DNA from: an uncultured Oscillospiraceae bacterium
Lineage (GTDB): Bacteria > Bacillota > Clostridia > Oscillospirales > Ruminococcaceae
Reading direction: 5' to 3'
DNA length: 64,000 nt
Assembly: GCA_904396495.1 (NCBI GenBank)
Contig: CAJFOJ010000067.1
Span: forward strand, 47,658 to 111,657
Shown: positions 1 through 10,336 of the stretch, in pieces
Layout: each line of letters begins with the position of its first letter
Numbering within the stretch: position 1 is the stretch's first letter
Position numbers and translations under genes: made by a program
Notes under the pieces: generated by a model
Database searches by the model: none
Told to the model about the DNA's origin: nothing
Seen by the model: the letters and a program-made list of their open reading frames with translations, nothing else

Positions 1-107
1 AGAAAGGTTCCGATGCCTGCCATGGGCATTTTTACTCCATTGTTTAACATTGCGTATTCCATTGTAAATGCCTCCACTTTACTTTTTCGATCATGAGTTT
101 CACTATT

Positions 108-788
108 TTACAGATTCAGGCCGTCAATCCACTCCTGTACATCCGCCTCGCTGACACGGGATGTAAAGCGCCGGCCCTCCAGCCAATTCCCGGTACCGGC
201 CATCTCAGCGAGAAGCTCTCCACTTTCGCCCAAGCCGGAGCTTGCCGAGGTGCAGAAGGGAATCACCGTTTTGCCGGTGAAGTCGTTTGCTTCCACAAAC
301 CCGTCTACCGGCCACGCGGCGATACCCCACCAGATGGGGTAACCGATAAAGACGGTGTCATAGCTGCCCCAGTTGTCCACAGTGTCCGCTACCAACTCTA
401 CATTTCTTTCATCAGGATTGTTGTATTCATAGACTACTCGGCTATCCTGATTGCTGTAATTTAAGTCCTCTCCGGTGTAAGGGTCTGCGGGCTCCAGCTC
501 AAACAGGTCGCCACCGGTGATATCGGCGATGTAATTTGCGGCTGCCTCGGTGTTTCCAGTCGCCGAATAATAGACCACCAGAGTGTTTCCATCACCTGTT
601 TCTGACTCCTGGGCTGTTTCGCTGGCCAGCTCAGAAGACGGGGTGCTTTGCGACTGGCTCTCCGGTGCGGAGGAATCCGGCGTGGAGGAGCTAGATGGGC
701 TGCCACTGCTGCAAGCGGTAAGGCTAAGCACCATCATAAGCCCCACGGCAAATGCGGTTAACTTTTTCATTTTGACTGCTCCTTTCAT
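108..788 (-). CDS. Flavodoxin-like lipoprotein
   Basis: Lipobox-like signal (LSLTACSSG) then flavodoxin motifs (VVYYSATGNTEAAANYIADITGG, YPIWWG). Confidence 0.85.
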   Translation of the reverse strand: MKGAVKMKKLTAFAVGLMMVLSLTACSSGSPSSSSTPDSSAPESQSQSTPSSELASETAQESETGDGNTLVVYYSATGNTEAAANYIADITGGDLFELEPADPYTGEDLNYSNQDSRVVYEYNNPDERNVELVADTVDNWGSYDTVFIGYPIWWGIAAWPVDGFVEANDFTGKTVIPFCTSASSGLGESGELLAEMAGTGNWLEGRRFTSRVSEADVQEWIDGLNL

Positions 789-1954
789 TCATAGCACTCC
801 TGGAAAATTTCCAGAATTTCTTCATGGGTCATTTTCTTGTAACTGCCTGCCGAGATGCCGCAGGAATCGGCAATCTCTTTCAGCTGTTTTTTATCGGTAA
901 CGCCCAGTTCCTTTAAAGTCGCGGGCAGGCCGATCTCTTTGATAAATCCTTCCAGGGCATCTATGCCGGCCAACGCCAGCGCCTCGTCGCTTTTGCCGTC
1001 ACGAGCGATACCCCAGACGTTTTCTGCAAAGCGCAAAAATTTCGACAGCCCTTCCCTGTAGATGTGCCGGTAATATACCGGATGCAGCACAGCCAGGCCG
1101 CAGCCATGGTTACAGTCGGTGTAAGCGCCAAGTTGGTGTTCCATATTGTGGCATTGGAAATCGCACTTTTTGCCCATCTTGATGATGCGGTTTTCCGCCA
1201 TAGTGGAATCCCACATCAGGTTTGAACGGGCAGTGTAGTCTTCCGGGTTCTGGACAGCGGCCCGCAGATTGCGGACGACACTTTTCATCAGCGCCTCCAT
1301 GATATCGTCGGACACATTGTCCTCGTTGGGCTCGCTGAAATAGGTTTCCATGATGTGGGAGAGGATGTCAAATCCGCCGGACACCATCTGTTTTTGGGGG
1401 ACGCTGAAGGTATAGGTCGGATCCATCAGGGCGAACTGGGGATTCAAATTTGGGTAATCCCGGCCAGTCTTGATCTTCTTTTCCTCATTGGTGATGACTG
1501 CTCCGCCGTTGCACTCGCTGCCGGTGCCGGCCACTGTGACGATGACGCCCAAGGAGATCGGCTCAAAGTCGATGACGCCGGGCCGGGCCCAATAATCCTC
1601 CCAGATGTCCCCATCATACCGTGCAGCCAGGGACACCGCCTTGCAGCAGTCCATCACCGAACCGCCGCCAATCCCTAATATCATATCCACTTTGTTTTCC
1701 CGAGCCAATTTGGCCCCCTCCTGTACCTTTCGGTAGGTGGGGTTAGCCATGATGTCGGGAAACTCCACGAGGATTTTGCCCGCTTCTTTCAGAATCCCCG
1801 TCACTTCGTCGTAAACGCCGTTTCGCTTAATAGAGCCGCCGCCATAGGCCAGCAGTATCTTTTTGGCGTTTTTGGTTAAGCAGGCCAAATACTCTTTTAC
1901 GCATCCCTCCCCGAAAAAAACTTTGGTTGCGTTCTGAAAAATAAAATTGTTCAT
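785..1954 (-). CDS. Iron-containing alcohol dehydrogenase (BDH/YqhD-like)
   Basis: NFIFQNATKVFFGEG, GGGSVMDCCKAVSLAA, GTGSECNGGAVITNEE motifs, full length 389 aa. Confidence 0.9.
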   Translation of the reverse strand: MNNFIFQNATKVFFGEGCVKEYLACLTKNAKKILLAYGGGSIKRNGVYDEVTGILKEAGKILVEFPDIMANPTYRKVQEGAKLARENKVDMILGIGGGSVMDCCKAVSLAARYDGDIWEDYWARPGVIDFEPISLGVIVTVAGTGSECNGGAVITNEEKKIKTGRDYPNLNPQFALMDPTYTFSVPQKQMVSGGFDILSHIMETYFSEPNEDNVSDDIMEALMKSVVRNLRAAVQNPEDYTARSNLMWDSTMAENRIIKMGKKCDFQCHNMEHQLGAYTDCNHGCGLAVLHPVYYRHIYREGLSKFLRFAENVWGIARDGKSDEALALAGIDALEGFIKEIGLPATLKELGVTDKKQLKEIADSCGISAGSYKKMTHEEILEIFQECYE

Positions 1955-1987
1955 GATAGATGCTTCCCTTCTATTTAACTGCGTATT

Positions 1988-3016
1988 TTACATCTGTGCT
2001 TCCCAAAAAGCAACCGCCTGATTCAGCCATCCCTCTGCCGCTGTGCCGGTGCCCAATCCAAAGCCGTGAGACAGGCCGGGATAATGATGAAATTCCGTGG
2101 GGATTCCCAAATCGCTCATCGCCTGAAGCCGCCGCTCCATGGTGCGCCAGTTGGCAATCCCATCGTTTTCCCCCACGCAGGCAAAGGTGGGCGGATCGCT
2201 TTCTGTATAGTCGGAATGTCCCGTGTACTGCATGATTACCGCCCCCGGCTGGGGAAGATTATCCCCGCCAAAGGCAGCCGGGCCGTAAGAGCCAAGCCAT
2301 GCCGCCATTCTCGCCCCCGCGGAACCGCCCCAGAGGGAGTAACAGTCGGTGTCCACCTCCAGCTCGTCGGCGTGGGCAAAAATAAAGCTGATGGCCCGCG
2401 CCAAATCCTCGCAGGCGGTCTGTGCTCCGGGGCGGTAGATGAGGGCAAAAGCGTTGTAGCCTTGTTTTGACAACTCCAGCGCGTGGGGAAAGCTGTCCTG
2501 CATGGCCCCCACATAGGCAAAACCCCCGCCCGCATTGCACACGGCAAATTTTTCACCGGGCTGCCCTTTGAAGAAAAACAGACCGGTATCTTCTTTCTCC
2601 GGATCGGCTTCTTTTTCCTCTTCGGTGTAGATGTCATAGAATACCGTTTCCCCGGCATCGGCTCGCTGCCACAAGGTATTGACGATCTCCACCGTCTCAT
2701 TGGGATCGATGTTATTGTACCAGGTGAGTTGCAGCTCTCCCAGGGTATCGCCGCTGTAATACCAATCTTCTACCGGAAAAAGCAAGCGGCCGTAATCTTC
2801 AAAGGCAGAAGCGTCCATTACATCTTCCAATTTTGTGTTGATGTCAAATGGTCCCTTTATCATTTCCGCTTCCAGCGCAGTAGTTGTCTCTCCCATCTGT
2901 TGTGTACGATCCGGTATCGCCGACGCTTCGCCGGTGGATTCACCCCGCCAACTGTCACATCCTGTCAGGCTGAGCAGGACACACAATACAGCCGCAAATA
3001 TCCTCTGCGCTTTCAT
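1988..3016 (-). CDS. Alpha/beta hydrolase (esterase/acetyl-xylan esterase-like) lipoprotein
   Basis: Lipobox LLSLTGCDS; GGSAGARMA nucleophile elbow; C-terminal HHYPGLSHGFG. Confidence 0.75.
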   Translation of the reverse strand: MKAQRIFAAVLCVLLSLTGCDSWRGESTGEASAIPDRTQQMGETTTALEAEMIKGPFDINTKLEDVMDASAFEDYGRLLFPVEDWYYSGDTLGELQLTWYNNIDPNETVEIVNTLWQRADAGETVFYDIYTEEEKEADPEKEDTGLFFFKGQPGEKFAVCNAGGGFAYVGAMQDSFPHALELSKQGYNAFALIYRPGAQTACEDLARAISFIFAHADELEVDTDCYSLWGGSAGARMAAWLGSYGPAAFGGDNLPQPGAVIMQYTGHSDYTESDPPTFACVGENDGIANWRTMERRLQAMSDLGIPTEFHHYPGLSHGFGLGTGTAAEGWLNQAVAFWEAQM

Positions 3017-3124
3017 TTCTTCACCGTCCTTTTTCCTTTCTGTTTTTATTATAAAAAAATCGAGACCTCTACAGAAGTCTCGATTTGTTATGCAGTATTT
3101 ACCGAAAGGTTAATAGTAGAGCGT

Positions 3125-4018
3125 TCAGGTTCTCGTCGCCTTTTCCACAGCTTGTAAAAACCTCTTGACCACTGGAGAGGGGTCGAGTGAATGAAGCAAT
3201 CCATAGGGAATGGCGTATCCCCAATCCACCGGCAAGATTTTTAAGAGGGGGTGAACGTACTGCCACTTTTCCACCGCCATCAGCACACAGTTGTTGTTTT
3301 CGCACTGATTGAACACGGATACATCGTAGAAATCAAAATCCACAATTTGTATTTGGGGGTGGTTTTTCCAAATATCATCCCGCAAAAGATCGACATAATG
3401 GCTCCAATCCCGGCGCATCAGCATCAAATTTTCCCCATATAAATCCTGCACAGTCAGTTTGTTCTTCCCAGCTAACCGGTGGTGGATGGATACCGCGCAG
3501 CAAATGGGTTCTCTGGAAATCTCCAACCCCGCGCACTGGCGAAGGTTCAGCATCGTCTCGTCAAAAATACCTGCCACCACATCGATATTCTGGCCCAGGT
3601 TTGCCAGAATTTCCCTGGCATTTTCCGGCGTGTTGTCAAAGGGGACGAGCTGGAATTTTGTATTGGGGCAGTCTTCCTGTAGCTTTGGCCACAAATCCAC
3701 CAGCACCTGGGCTGGGGTCATGGGGGAGGTGCCGATGCGAATCACATCGGTGTTCTTCTGCATGGCGTTTTTGGCCCGCGTCACCGAATCCTTGCAGTAC
3801 TGGATGATGTATTTGACATCCTGGACCAGCGATTTTCCGGCTTCGGTGAGCTGCAAGCCCCGGTGGGTGCGCACAAAAAGCTGCAAATCCAAGCTTTCCT
3901 CCAGAAGGTTTATCTGTTTGATGACTGCCGGAGGGGAAATATAAAGCTTCTCTGCCGCTTTGTTAAAACTCCCTTCCTCTGCGACGCACAGGAAGGTTTC
4001 CAATTGAGAATTATACAT
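3125..4018 (-). CDS. LysR-family transcriptional regulator
   Basis: N-terminal LysR HTH (QLETFLCVAEEGSFNKAAEKLYISPPAVIKQINLLEESL). Confidence 0.9.
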   Translation of the reverse strand: MYNSQLETFLCVAEEGSFNKAAEKLYISPPAVIKQINLLEESLDLQLFVRTHRGLQLTEAGKSLVQDVKYIIQYCKDSVTRAKNAMQKNTDVIRIGTSPMTPAQVLVDLWPKLQEDCPNTKFQLVPFDNTPENAREILANLGQNIDVVAGIFDETMLNLRQCAGLEISREPICCAVSIHHRLAGKNKLTVQDLYGENLMLMRRDWSHYVDLLRDDIWKNHPQIQIVDFDFYDVSVFNQCENNNCVLMAVEKWQYVHPLLKILPVDWGYAIPYGLLHSLDPSPVVKRFLQAVEKATRT

Positions 4019-4395
4019 GGGAATCCCGCTCCTTCCATCCTGAAATTCAGAAGGCCGCCAGAACGCCCTTTTCCGTCTGTCACTTGACTTTTCCGCTTTT
4101 TCGGAATCATCCAGGAGCGGCCAAAGTCTATAACGCTATGAATCCGCCCGCCTTCGTAAAGTCTTTCTGTTTTCGGAAATGTCCCGTTGAGCCAATGCTC
4201 CTTTTGCCGATAGGCAATCAGTGCATCGTTTTAACTTACGCATTTCCAAATAACCTGTCTTAAAAATATTTTATTCGGTTTTAAACAATATTGTCAAGCT
4301 CAATAAAAACCGTCAGTGATAATGGGTGGTTTGACAAAAATCACACCGTCTGTTTTTGTTTTATGCTGAAATTTGCAGTTCTCCCAATTTTTATT

Positions 4396-5088
4396 TTAAC
4401 GGAGCTCCTCTTTTATTTCCGGCAAATCCTCCTTGAGGAACATGACGCCGAATCCCGCCGCCAATAGTAAGCAGCAGAACAAAACCGCCCTGACGCCCCA
4501 AATTCCGGAAAGCCACGCCCCCGCTGCCGCCCCGGCGATGAAAAAGAGGATGATGAGCAGGTATTGGATGCCTTTGTTCCGCTCAGACCTGTCTTTGGTC
4601 AGGCGATAGCGCCAAAAACGCTCGGTGGCGCTGCGGAGGTTGCCGGTGCACATGGTTGAGGCAAAGGCGTTGCCGTTTACCTTGCGGAAGCTCTCCACCT
4701 GCATGGCGCAGACAAAGGAAACCATTACGTTGACCGCCACGTCAAACTTCCCTTGGGGCACAAAGGCCGCCCCCAGTAGCAGCAAAAACTCCACAGCCAC
4801 CACAATCTGCCGCCAATGGAATCTGGGGTGGGCCTGAAAGGCGCGACGGACCGCCTCAGCCGCCAGCACTCCCAGGGCGAAGGCCCCAATGGGGATGAGG
4901 TAATAGAGTACCCTTAGAAACTCCCCCTTCACTGCGTTGACGCCCAGCAAAACCATGTTTCCGGTCTGGGCGTTGGCAAACACGCCGCCCCGCAGCAGAT
5001 AGGTGTAAGCGTCCAGGAAACCTCCCACCACCGCCAACATGGCACTCAGCAGAAAGGATTCCGACATCTGCCCTCTATTTTTCCTCAT
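4396..5088 (-). CDS. YoaK/DUF1275 family membrane protein
   Basis: GGFLDAYTYLLRGGVFANAQTGNMVLLG motif, multiple TM segments. Confidence 0.85.
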   Translation of the reverse strand: MRKNRGQMSESFLLSAMLAVVGGFLDAYTYLLRGGVFANAQTGNMVLLGVNAVKGEFLRVLYYLIPIGAFALGVLAAEAVRRAFQAHPRFHWRQIVVAVEFLLLLGAAFVPQGKFDVAVNVMVSFVCAMQVESFRKVNGNAFASTMCTGNLRSATERFWRYRLTKDRSERNKGIQYLLIILFFIAGAAAGAWLSGIWGVRAVLFCCLLLAAGFGVMFLKEDLPEIKEELR

Positions 5089-5233
5089 AAACCTCTCCCC
5101 TATTATTATGCCGTCAATCTTTGTGGTCAGGCCCTGCTTTACACTCCCGCCTCAGCCTGCCCGGAAAGCGGGTGCAAAAGCCGGCGTGAGCTTGACTTCC
5201 CCTGTATCGCAGGGGATTGGCCAGCAGGTGAAT

Positions 5234-6829
5234 TCACCGCCTGATACCACTTCCCCTCGGGAGCTCATCCATTTTCTGGCACTGCTGTTCCAACGTCCGG
5301 TGGGCGTCAGGCGCGTCATTTTCGTCACAGAGCAGGACAATCCGGTCCCCCGCCTGAAATACGGTGTCCCCTTTTGGCACCAGTTCTTCTTCCCCCCGCA
5401 TCACCGACACCACCAGGCAACGCTCCGGCCAAGAGACGTCCGCTACCGTCCGGTTCTCCGCCGCCGAGCCATGGGAAATCACACTGTCGATGAGCACCTT
5501 TTCCCCGCTAAGCTCCGATTTGCCACTGGGGTTTTGTTTTGAAAGCAGCCGCCTTAACAGCGAATCGTAGATGGGACGGCACTTGAGCAGGTCGGGAATC
5601 AAGTAGGCGAACAGCGAAACCAACGTCAGCGTCAGCAGGTGGTGGAACGACCCGGTCATCTCGCTGATGAGGATGATACCGGTGATGGGTGCCCGCACAA
5701 TGGCAGAAAAATACCCCGCCATCCCCAGGATGACAAAATTGCCGAGCAGCCCGTCGGGAACCAGGTTGAGCATCCCCGCCCCGCCGTAGTACACCCCGCC
5801 GATCATCGCCCCCATGACGAGCAGGGGGAGGAAAATCCCGCCCGGCGCACCGGAACCGAAGCTCACCATCGAGTAGAGAAACTTCACCGTAAAAAGCAGG
5901 CAGAGCATCGGCAGCGCAAATCTCCCCGCCGCGACTTCCAGCGCCAGGGGATGACCGCCGCCCAAAACCTGGGGCAGGCAAAAGCCCAGTGCCCCCGCGC
6001 ACAAAAACGGGATCAGCAGACGCACTGGTCCCCATTTGATTTTTTCAAACAGTTTTTGGGACGCGCCGATGGACAGGTTGTACACCACTCCCAATAGCCC
6101 CAACAAAATCCCCAGCAAGACCACGTGGCCGTACTGGGACAACGGCATCATCTCCGGGATCTGAAAGGAGAAAACCGGCGCTAAACCGAACACGTTCCGG
6201 GCGATAAAGTCCGCTGTTATGGAAGACGCCATGGTGGAGAGCAACACCTCCGGCGAAAAGTTTTTATGGATCTCCTCCAAGCTGAACAGCACCCCGGCAA
6301 AGGGCGCGTTGAAGGCCGCCGACAGCCCGGCGCTGGCCCCACAGGTCATCAAAAGCCGTTCTTCGGTTTTCATTCGCCGGGTCAGGCGGGAAAAGCCCTT
6401 GGCCGCCATGGCCCCCAGTTGGATGCTGGGGCCCTCCCGCCCGAGGGACAGTCCGCATCCTATGGACAAAACGCCGCCTGTGCACTTGGCGAGGAGCACC
6501 CTCCACCAATTTTGATTCAGCCTTCCCTCCATCTCCCCCTCTACCTGAGGGATGCCGCTGCCGGAGATCATGGGTTCCCACTTGAGCAGCCGGTACACCA
6601 AAAAGGATACCGCTGACAGCACACAAAACCATATGGGAATAAACCATGGATTTTGCGCTCCGTACCCCAACGCCTTTTGGAGCAGACCGTCGGCTTGCTC
6701 CAAAATTAGCCGGAACAATACGACGACAAGCCCGCTCAAAATCCCCACTGCGACCCCTTCTAAAATCAGGGTATAGCGAAAGCTGCGAAAACGCTCCAAC
6801 GCTTTTGATATGGAATGATTCTGGGTCAT
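5234..6829 (-). CDS. clcA: ClC-type chloride channel/antiporter with C-terminal TrkA-C-like domain
   Basis: GSGIPQVEG, GREGPSIQLGA, GAPGGIFLPLLVMGAMIGG motifs. Start moved to MTQNHSIS because the longer ORF start lies inside an upstream repeat. Confidence 0.88.
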   Translation of the reverse strand: MTQNHSISKALERFRSFRYTLILEGVAVGILSGLVVVLFRLILEQADGLLQKALGYGAQNPWFIPIWFCVLSAVSFLVYRLLKWEPMISGSGIPQVEGEMEGRLNQNWWRVLLAKCTGGVLSIGCGLSLGREGPSIQLGAMAAKGFSRLTRRMKTEERLLMTCGASAGLSAAFNAPFAGVLFSLEEIHKNFSPEVLLSTMASSITADFIARNVFGLAPVFSFQIPEMMPLSQYGHVVLLGILLGLLGVVYNLSIGASQKLFEKIKWGPVRLLIPFLCAGALGFCLPQVLGGGHPLALEVAAGRFALPMLCLLFTVKFLYSMVSFGSGAPGGIFLPLLVMGAMIGGVYYGGAGMLNLVPDGLLGNFVILGMAGYFSAIVRAPITGIILISEMTGSFHHLLTLTLVSLFAYLIPDLLKCRPIYDSLLRRLLSKQNPSGKSELSGEKVLIDSVISHGSAAENRTVADVSWPERCLVVSVMRGEEELVPKGDTVFQAGDRIVLLCDENDAPDAHRTLEQQCQKMDELPRGSGIRR

Positions 6830-6862
6830 GGTCTCCCTCCGTCGTCTTATATTTTTCCAAAA

Positions 6863-6966
6863 AAGTCCGGTTTTGCCGGTTTGCCGGTTTGCCGGCAAAA
6901 TTGAGGATAAAATCCTCAAAGGGCTTCTTCAGCGATAAACGCAGTTTTACTGCGTTTATTGTACCA
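6863..6966 (-). repeat. Hairpin-rich repeat, copy A
   Basis: Near-identical to 6986-7081; hairpins TTGAGGATAAAATCCTCAA and AAACGCAGTTTTACTGCGTTT; one extra 8-nt TTTGCCGG unit relative to copy B. Confidence 0.9.
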
Positions 6967-6985
6967 TTTTTATTTCTGATGCAAG

Positions 6986-7081
6986 AAGTCCGGTTTTGCC
7001 GGTTTGGCGGCAAAATTGAGGATGAAATCCTCAAAGGGCTTCTTCAGCGATAAACGCAGTTTTACTGCGTTTATTGTACCA
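6986..7081 (-). repeat. Hairpin-rich repeat, copy B (minus-strand head TGGTACAATAAACGCAG)
   Basis: Direct repeat of 6863-6966. Confidence 0.9.
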
Positions 7082-7440
7082 TAATGACAATCCCTTTGCA
7101 AAGAACCGACTTGCCAAATATCGAAGAAAAAGCCTCCTCATTTATAGGCAACCTGCATCTGTGGCGGAACGGTCCTCCTATTCAATAGAGCCCCTTTGCC
7201 GCACCTCATCATTTTCGTTGTTTAAAGGGAGGAGTGAAAATTCGGCCCAGGGGGCGGCCCTCCAAAAATGTCCTTGCGCCGCAATTTAGCGGCAAAGAAC
7301 AGCGTTGAAACGGATAAAAAATAGAGGCCGTTTCCACGTCTGCCTTTGCGGGAAAATCCCCCGCAAAGAGGAGGCGTAGGCATCGGTCTCTATCGTCTTT
7401 TGTTTGATAACCCGCTTAAATCGCCGGGATTCCTGACCGG

Positions 7441-8049
7441 CTAAATTTCGTTGGATTCCTGGAAGGGCGCTTCGCTCAACCGGATAAAATACCCTTGGTC
7501 GTGGCTGCAAACTGGGCACTGTTGGGGTGCGATGGGCCCCTCGTGGATATAGCCGCAGTTTAAGCACATCCAGCGGATGCCTTCGTTCCCCTTAAACAGG
7601 GTGCCATTCTCCAATGCGTCGGCATACCGGCCAAACCGGTCCCCGTGGGTTTTTTCGATGGCGGCGATCATTCGGAAGGCATTGGAAATCTGATTAAAGC
7701 CCTCTTCTTTAGCCACGTCGGCAAAATGCTGATAATCGTGCTCGAATTCCTGGTACTCATTGTGCTGGGCTGCTTTGAGAAGCTTTACCGGGTCGTCGTA
7801 CAAATCGGTGGGATAGTTGCCGTCCACGTTGATATTGGTGCCGGCCACCTCTTTTAAAAAGTTGTAAAAGACTTCGGCGTGTTCTTTCTCCTGGTTGGCG
7901 GTAAACTGGAACACCTGCTGGATAACGGTGAGCCCTTTCTTTTTGGCGCAGGACGCCGCAAAGGTGTAGCGGTTTCTGGCCTGGCTCTCACCGGCAAAGG
8001 CCCGCATGAGATTTTCCATGGTTTTGGTTCCCTGCAAAGAAGCTGCCAT
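7441..8049 (-). CDS. rbr: Rubrerythrin
   Basis: Ferritin-like diiron domain (AFAGESQARNRYTFAA, ANQEKEHAEVFYNFL) plus rubredoxin-like CLNCGYIHEGPIAPQQCPVCSHDQGYF. Confidence 0.95.
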   Translation of the reverse strand: MAASLQGTKTMENLMRAFAGESQARNRYTFAASCAKKKGLTVIQQVFQFTANQEKEHAEVFYNFLKEVAGTNINVDGNYPTDLYDDPVKLLKAAQHNEYQEFEHDYQHFADVAKEEGFNQISNAFRMIAAIEKTHGDRFGRYADALENGTLFKGNEGIRWMCLNCGYIHEGPIAPQQCPVCSHDQGYFIRLSEAPFQESNEI

Positions 8050-8245
8050 TTGAATTCCTCCTGTATCAATGGATTTTGATGGATTTTTAAAGCAAAAATC
8101 TCAAACCTATTATGCTCGCCGGGCAAAAAACTATTCAGTTTTCCGCTGTATAAAAAGCTTTTTTTACGGGAAAGATAATGGCGTCTGCGAAACATCAAAC
8201 GCGCAGAAGATGGATATATCAACCGTTACAAGGAGGTCTCTTATT

Positions 8246-8413
8246 ATGAATAACTGCAAAGCCAACCATTGTATCGAATGCTCTGTAACCCAGTGTGCAA
8301 ACCACTGCCAGACTGAAAACTACTGCGCCTTAGAGCGTATCCGCGTCGGCACTCACGAGGCAAACCCCACCATGGATCAGTGCACCGACTGCATGTCTTT
8401 CCAGAAAAAATAA
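8246..8413 (+). CDS. Small Cys-rich DUF1540-type protein (55 aa)
   Basis: MNNCKANHCIECSVTQCANHCQTENYCALERIRVGTHEANPTMDQCTDCMSFQKK; AAGGAGGT SD upstream of ATG 8246. Confidence 0.85.
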   Translation: MNNCKANHCIECSVTQCANHCQTENYCALERIRVGTHEANPTMDQCTDCMSFQKK

Positions 8414-8427
8414 CCAATAATAGGATA

Positions 8428-8464
8428 CCGCCCCGGCAGTTTGATGGCCGGGGCGGTTTTCATT
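8428..8464 (+). terminator. Intrinsic terminator
   Basis: ccgccccggcagtttgatggccggggcggtttt hairpin plus T-run. Confidence 0.8.
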
Positions 8465-8476
8465 TCCATTCATTTT

Positions 8477-9586
8477 TTACTCTACTGTTATCAACTCATA
8501 TTCCCTATTTCCCAGCCCCATTTTGACACCGTGGTCGATGGCCGCCTGCCAATGGGTGGTGGGATGGACGGTGGTGAATAAATCGTGATCCACCGGTTCC
8601 CGTTCGTCCAAAACGCTTCCCCTTAGGGGCGTCTGGGCGTTGCAGAGGTCGGCGCAACAGAGGTCCAGCGCCACCGGATCAAAGGAAGCGAGCATCCCCA
8701 CGTCCGGGATAATGGGCACGTCGTTTTCCGCGTGACAGTCGCAGAAGGGGGATACATCCATGATAATGCTAATGTGGAAATGGGGCCGCCCCCGCAAAAC
8801 CGCCGCGGTGTACTCGGCGATTTTGTAGTTTAAAATGTCATTTGCCTCGTCGTTGGCCGGGGTGATGGCGTCTACCGGGCAGACCCCGATGCACCTGCCA
8901 CAGCCCACGCATTTGCTGTGATCGATGGAGGCTTTCTTTTCCGGGAAGGAAATCGCCCCGTGGGCGCAGTTTTTGATGCAGGAGCCGCAGCTGATGCAGA
9001 GTTCCCTCTCGACAAAGGGCTTGCCGGAGGAGTGCATCTCCATTTTCCCGGCCCTGGAGCCGCAGCCCATGCCGATGTTCTTAAGCGCCCCGCCAAATCC
9101 GGTGGCTTCATGGCCTTTGAAGTGGTTTAACGAGATAAAGACGTCGGCGTCCATGACCGCTCGGCCGATTTTTGCCTCTTTGACATATTCCCCGTCCTGT
9201 AAGGGGATGAGCACCTCGTCAGTTCCCTTAAGCCCGTCGGCGATGATGACGTGGCAGCCGGTGGAAAAGGGGCTAAACCCGTTTTCATAGGCAGCGTCCA
9301 TGTGGTCGATGGCGTTTTTCCGACGCCCCACGTAAAGGGTGTTGCAGTCGGTGAGGAAGGGCTTACCTCCCAACTCCTTCACGGTGTCCGCCACCGCTTT
9401 GGCAAAGTTCGGCCGCAAAAAAGAGAGGTTGCCCGGCTCCCCAAAGTGGATTTTGATGGCGGCGTACTTATTTTTAAAATCAATGTCGCCGATCCCCGAC
9501 TTTTTGATGAGCCTTTGAAGCTTCTGTAACAGATTTTGGCCGGGTTCGGCCCGCATATCGGTAAAATACACCTTTGACTTCTCCAT
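8477..9586 (-). CDS. DUF362 protein with two 4Fe-4S ferredoxin motifs
   Basis: CISCGSCIKNCAHGAISF and CVGCGRCIGVCPVDAI; DUF362-like N- and C-terminal parts. Confidence 0.88.
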   Translation of the reverse strand: MEKSKVYFTDMRAEPGQNLLQKLQRLIKKSGIGDIDFKNKYAAIKIHFGEPGNLSFLRPNFAKAVADTVKELGGKPFLTDCNTLYVGRRKNAIDHMDAAYENGFSPFSTGCHVIIADGLKGTDEVLIPLQDGEYVKEAKIGRAVMDADVFISLNHFKGHEATGFGGALKNIGMGCGSRAGKMEMHSSGKPFVERELCISCGSCIKNCAHGAISFPEKKASIDHSKCVGCGRCIGVCPVDAITPANDEANDILNYKIAEYTAAVLRGRPHFHISIIMDVSPFCDCHAENDVPIIPDVGMLASFDPVALDLCCADLCNAQTPLRGSVLDEREPVDHDLFTTVHPTTHWQAAIDHGVKMGLGNREYELITVE

Positions 9587-10126
9587 AATAGACCATCCTT
9601 TCGATTACGCCGCGAATAATCACGTCCTGCATAAGGGCGCCTGTCCCATAAACCTGCGGAGCCCACTCGAGCCTCACAGGCCTGCATAACCGGACACCGT
9701 TTTCATAAGCGCGGCCAGATATTCCCTCAAAACAGATACAACTACGTTTATTATACAACCGAATCCTTTCAAAAACAACCGATACTTGCATATCTTCCGG
9801 AAAAGCTGCCGATGATTTCCCTCGCTTTTTGAGGAAGCAGAATTATTCTGCTTAAACGCGAGAAGTGTTTGGAGTGGATCAAAAATGTCCATAAAAAGGA
9901 GAAATCGTCTTCAGAGCCAATGGCCGGAAGACGACTTTTGAGGAGATTGCACAAACAATCTATATCTAGTTTAGCAAAAATCTCTATCAAAATTTGTCGA
10001 AAAATGGGTTTCACGGTTTTTTATCAAATTTCCTACCTTATGCCAGAATTTATGTCGATTAGAAGATAAAATCTTTTCCCTCCAGTCGCCGCTGGATTCG
10101 CCGCACAGTGGCAATTTTAAGATGGT

Positions 10127-10330
10127 CTATCGCTGCCGCTTATTCTGCTCCTGTTTCAGCCTATCTTTTGCTTCCTCTACAGTTTCATTGTCTTTTGTAA
10201 GATAGCGGTTAACAAAAGCGTCCTCAATTTTTGTATAGCCGCCGACAACAGTATCTTCAATTTTTTTATACCCGCCGACAACCTTTTCTGCAATTTTTTC
10301 ATTTGTCTTTACAAATTTTGATTTTGCCAT
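10127..10330 (-). CDS. Small conserved-looking protein with internal VVGGYxKIED repeats
   Basis: 67 aa; KVVGGYKKIEDTVVGGYTKIEDAFV; apparent operon with the next two genes. Confidence 0.6.
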   Translation of the reverse strand: MAKSKFVKTNEKIAEKVVGGYKKIEDTVVGGYTKIEDAFVNRYLTKDNETVEEAKDRLKQEQNKRQR

Positions 10331-10336
10331 TTTCCA

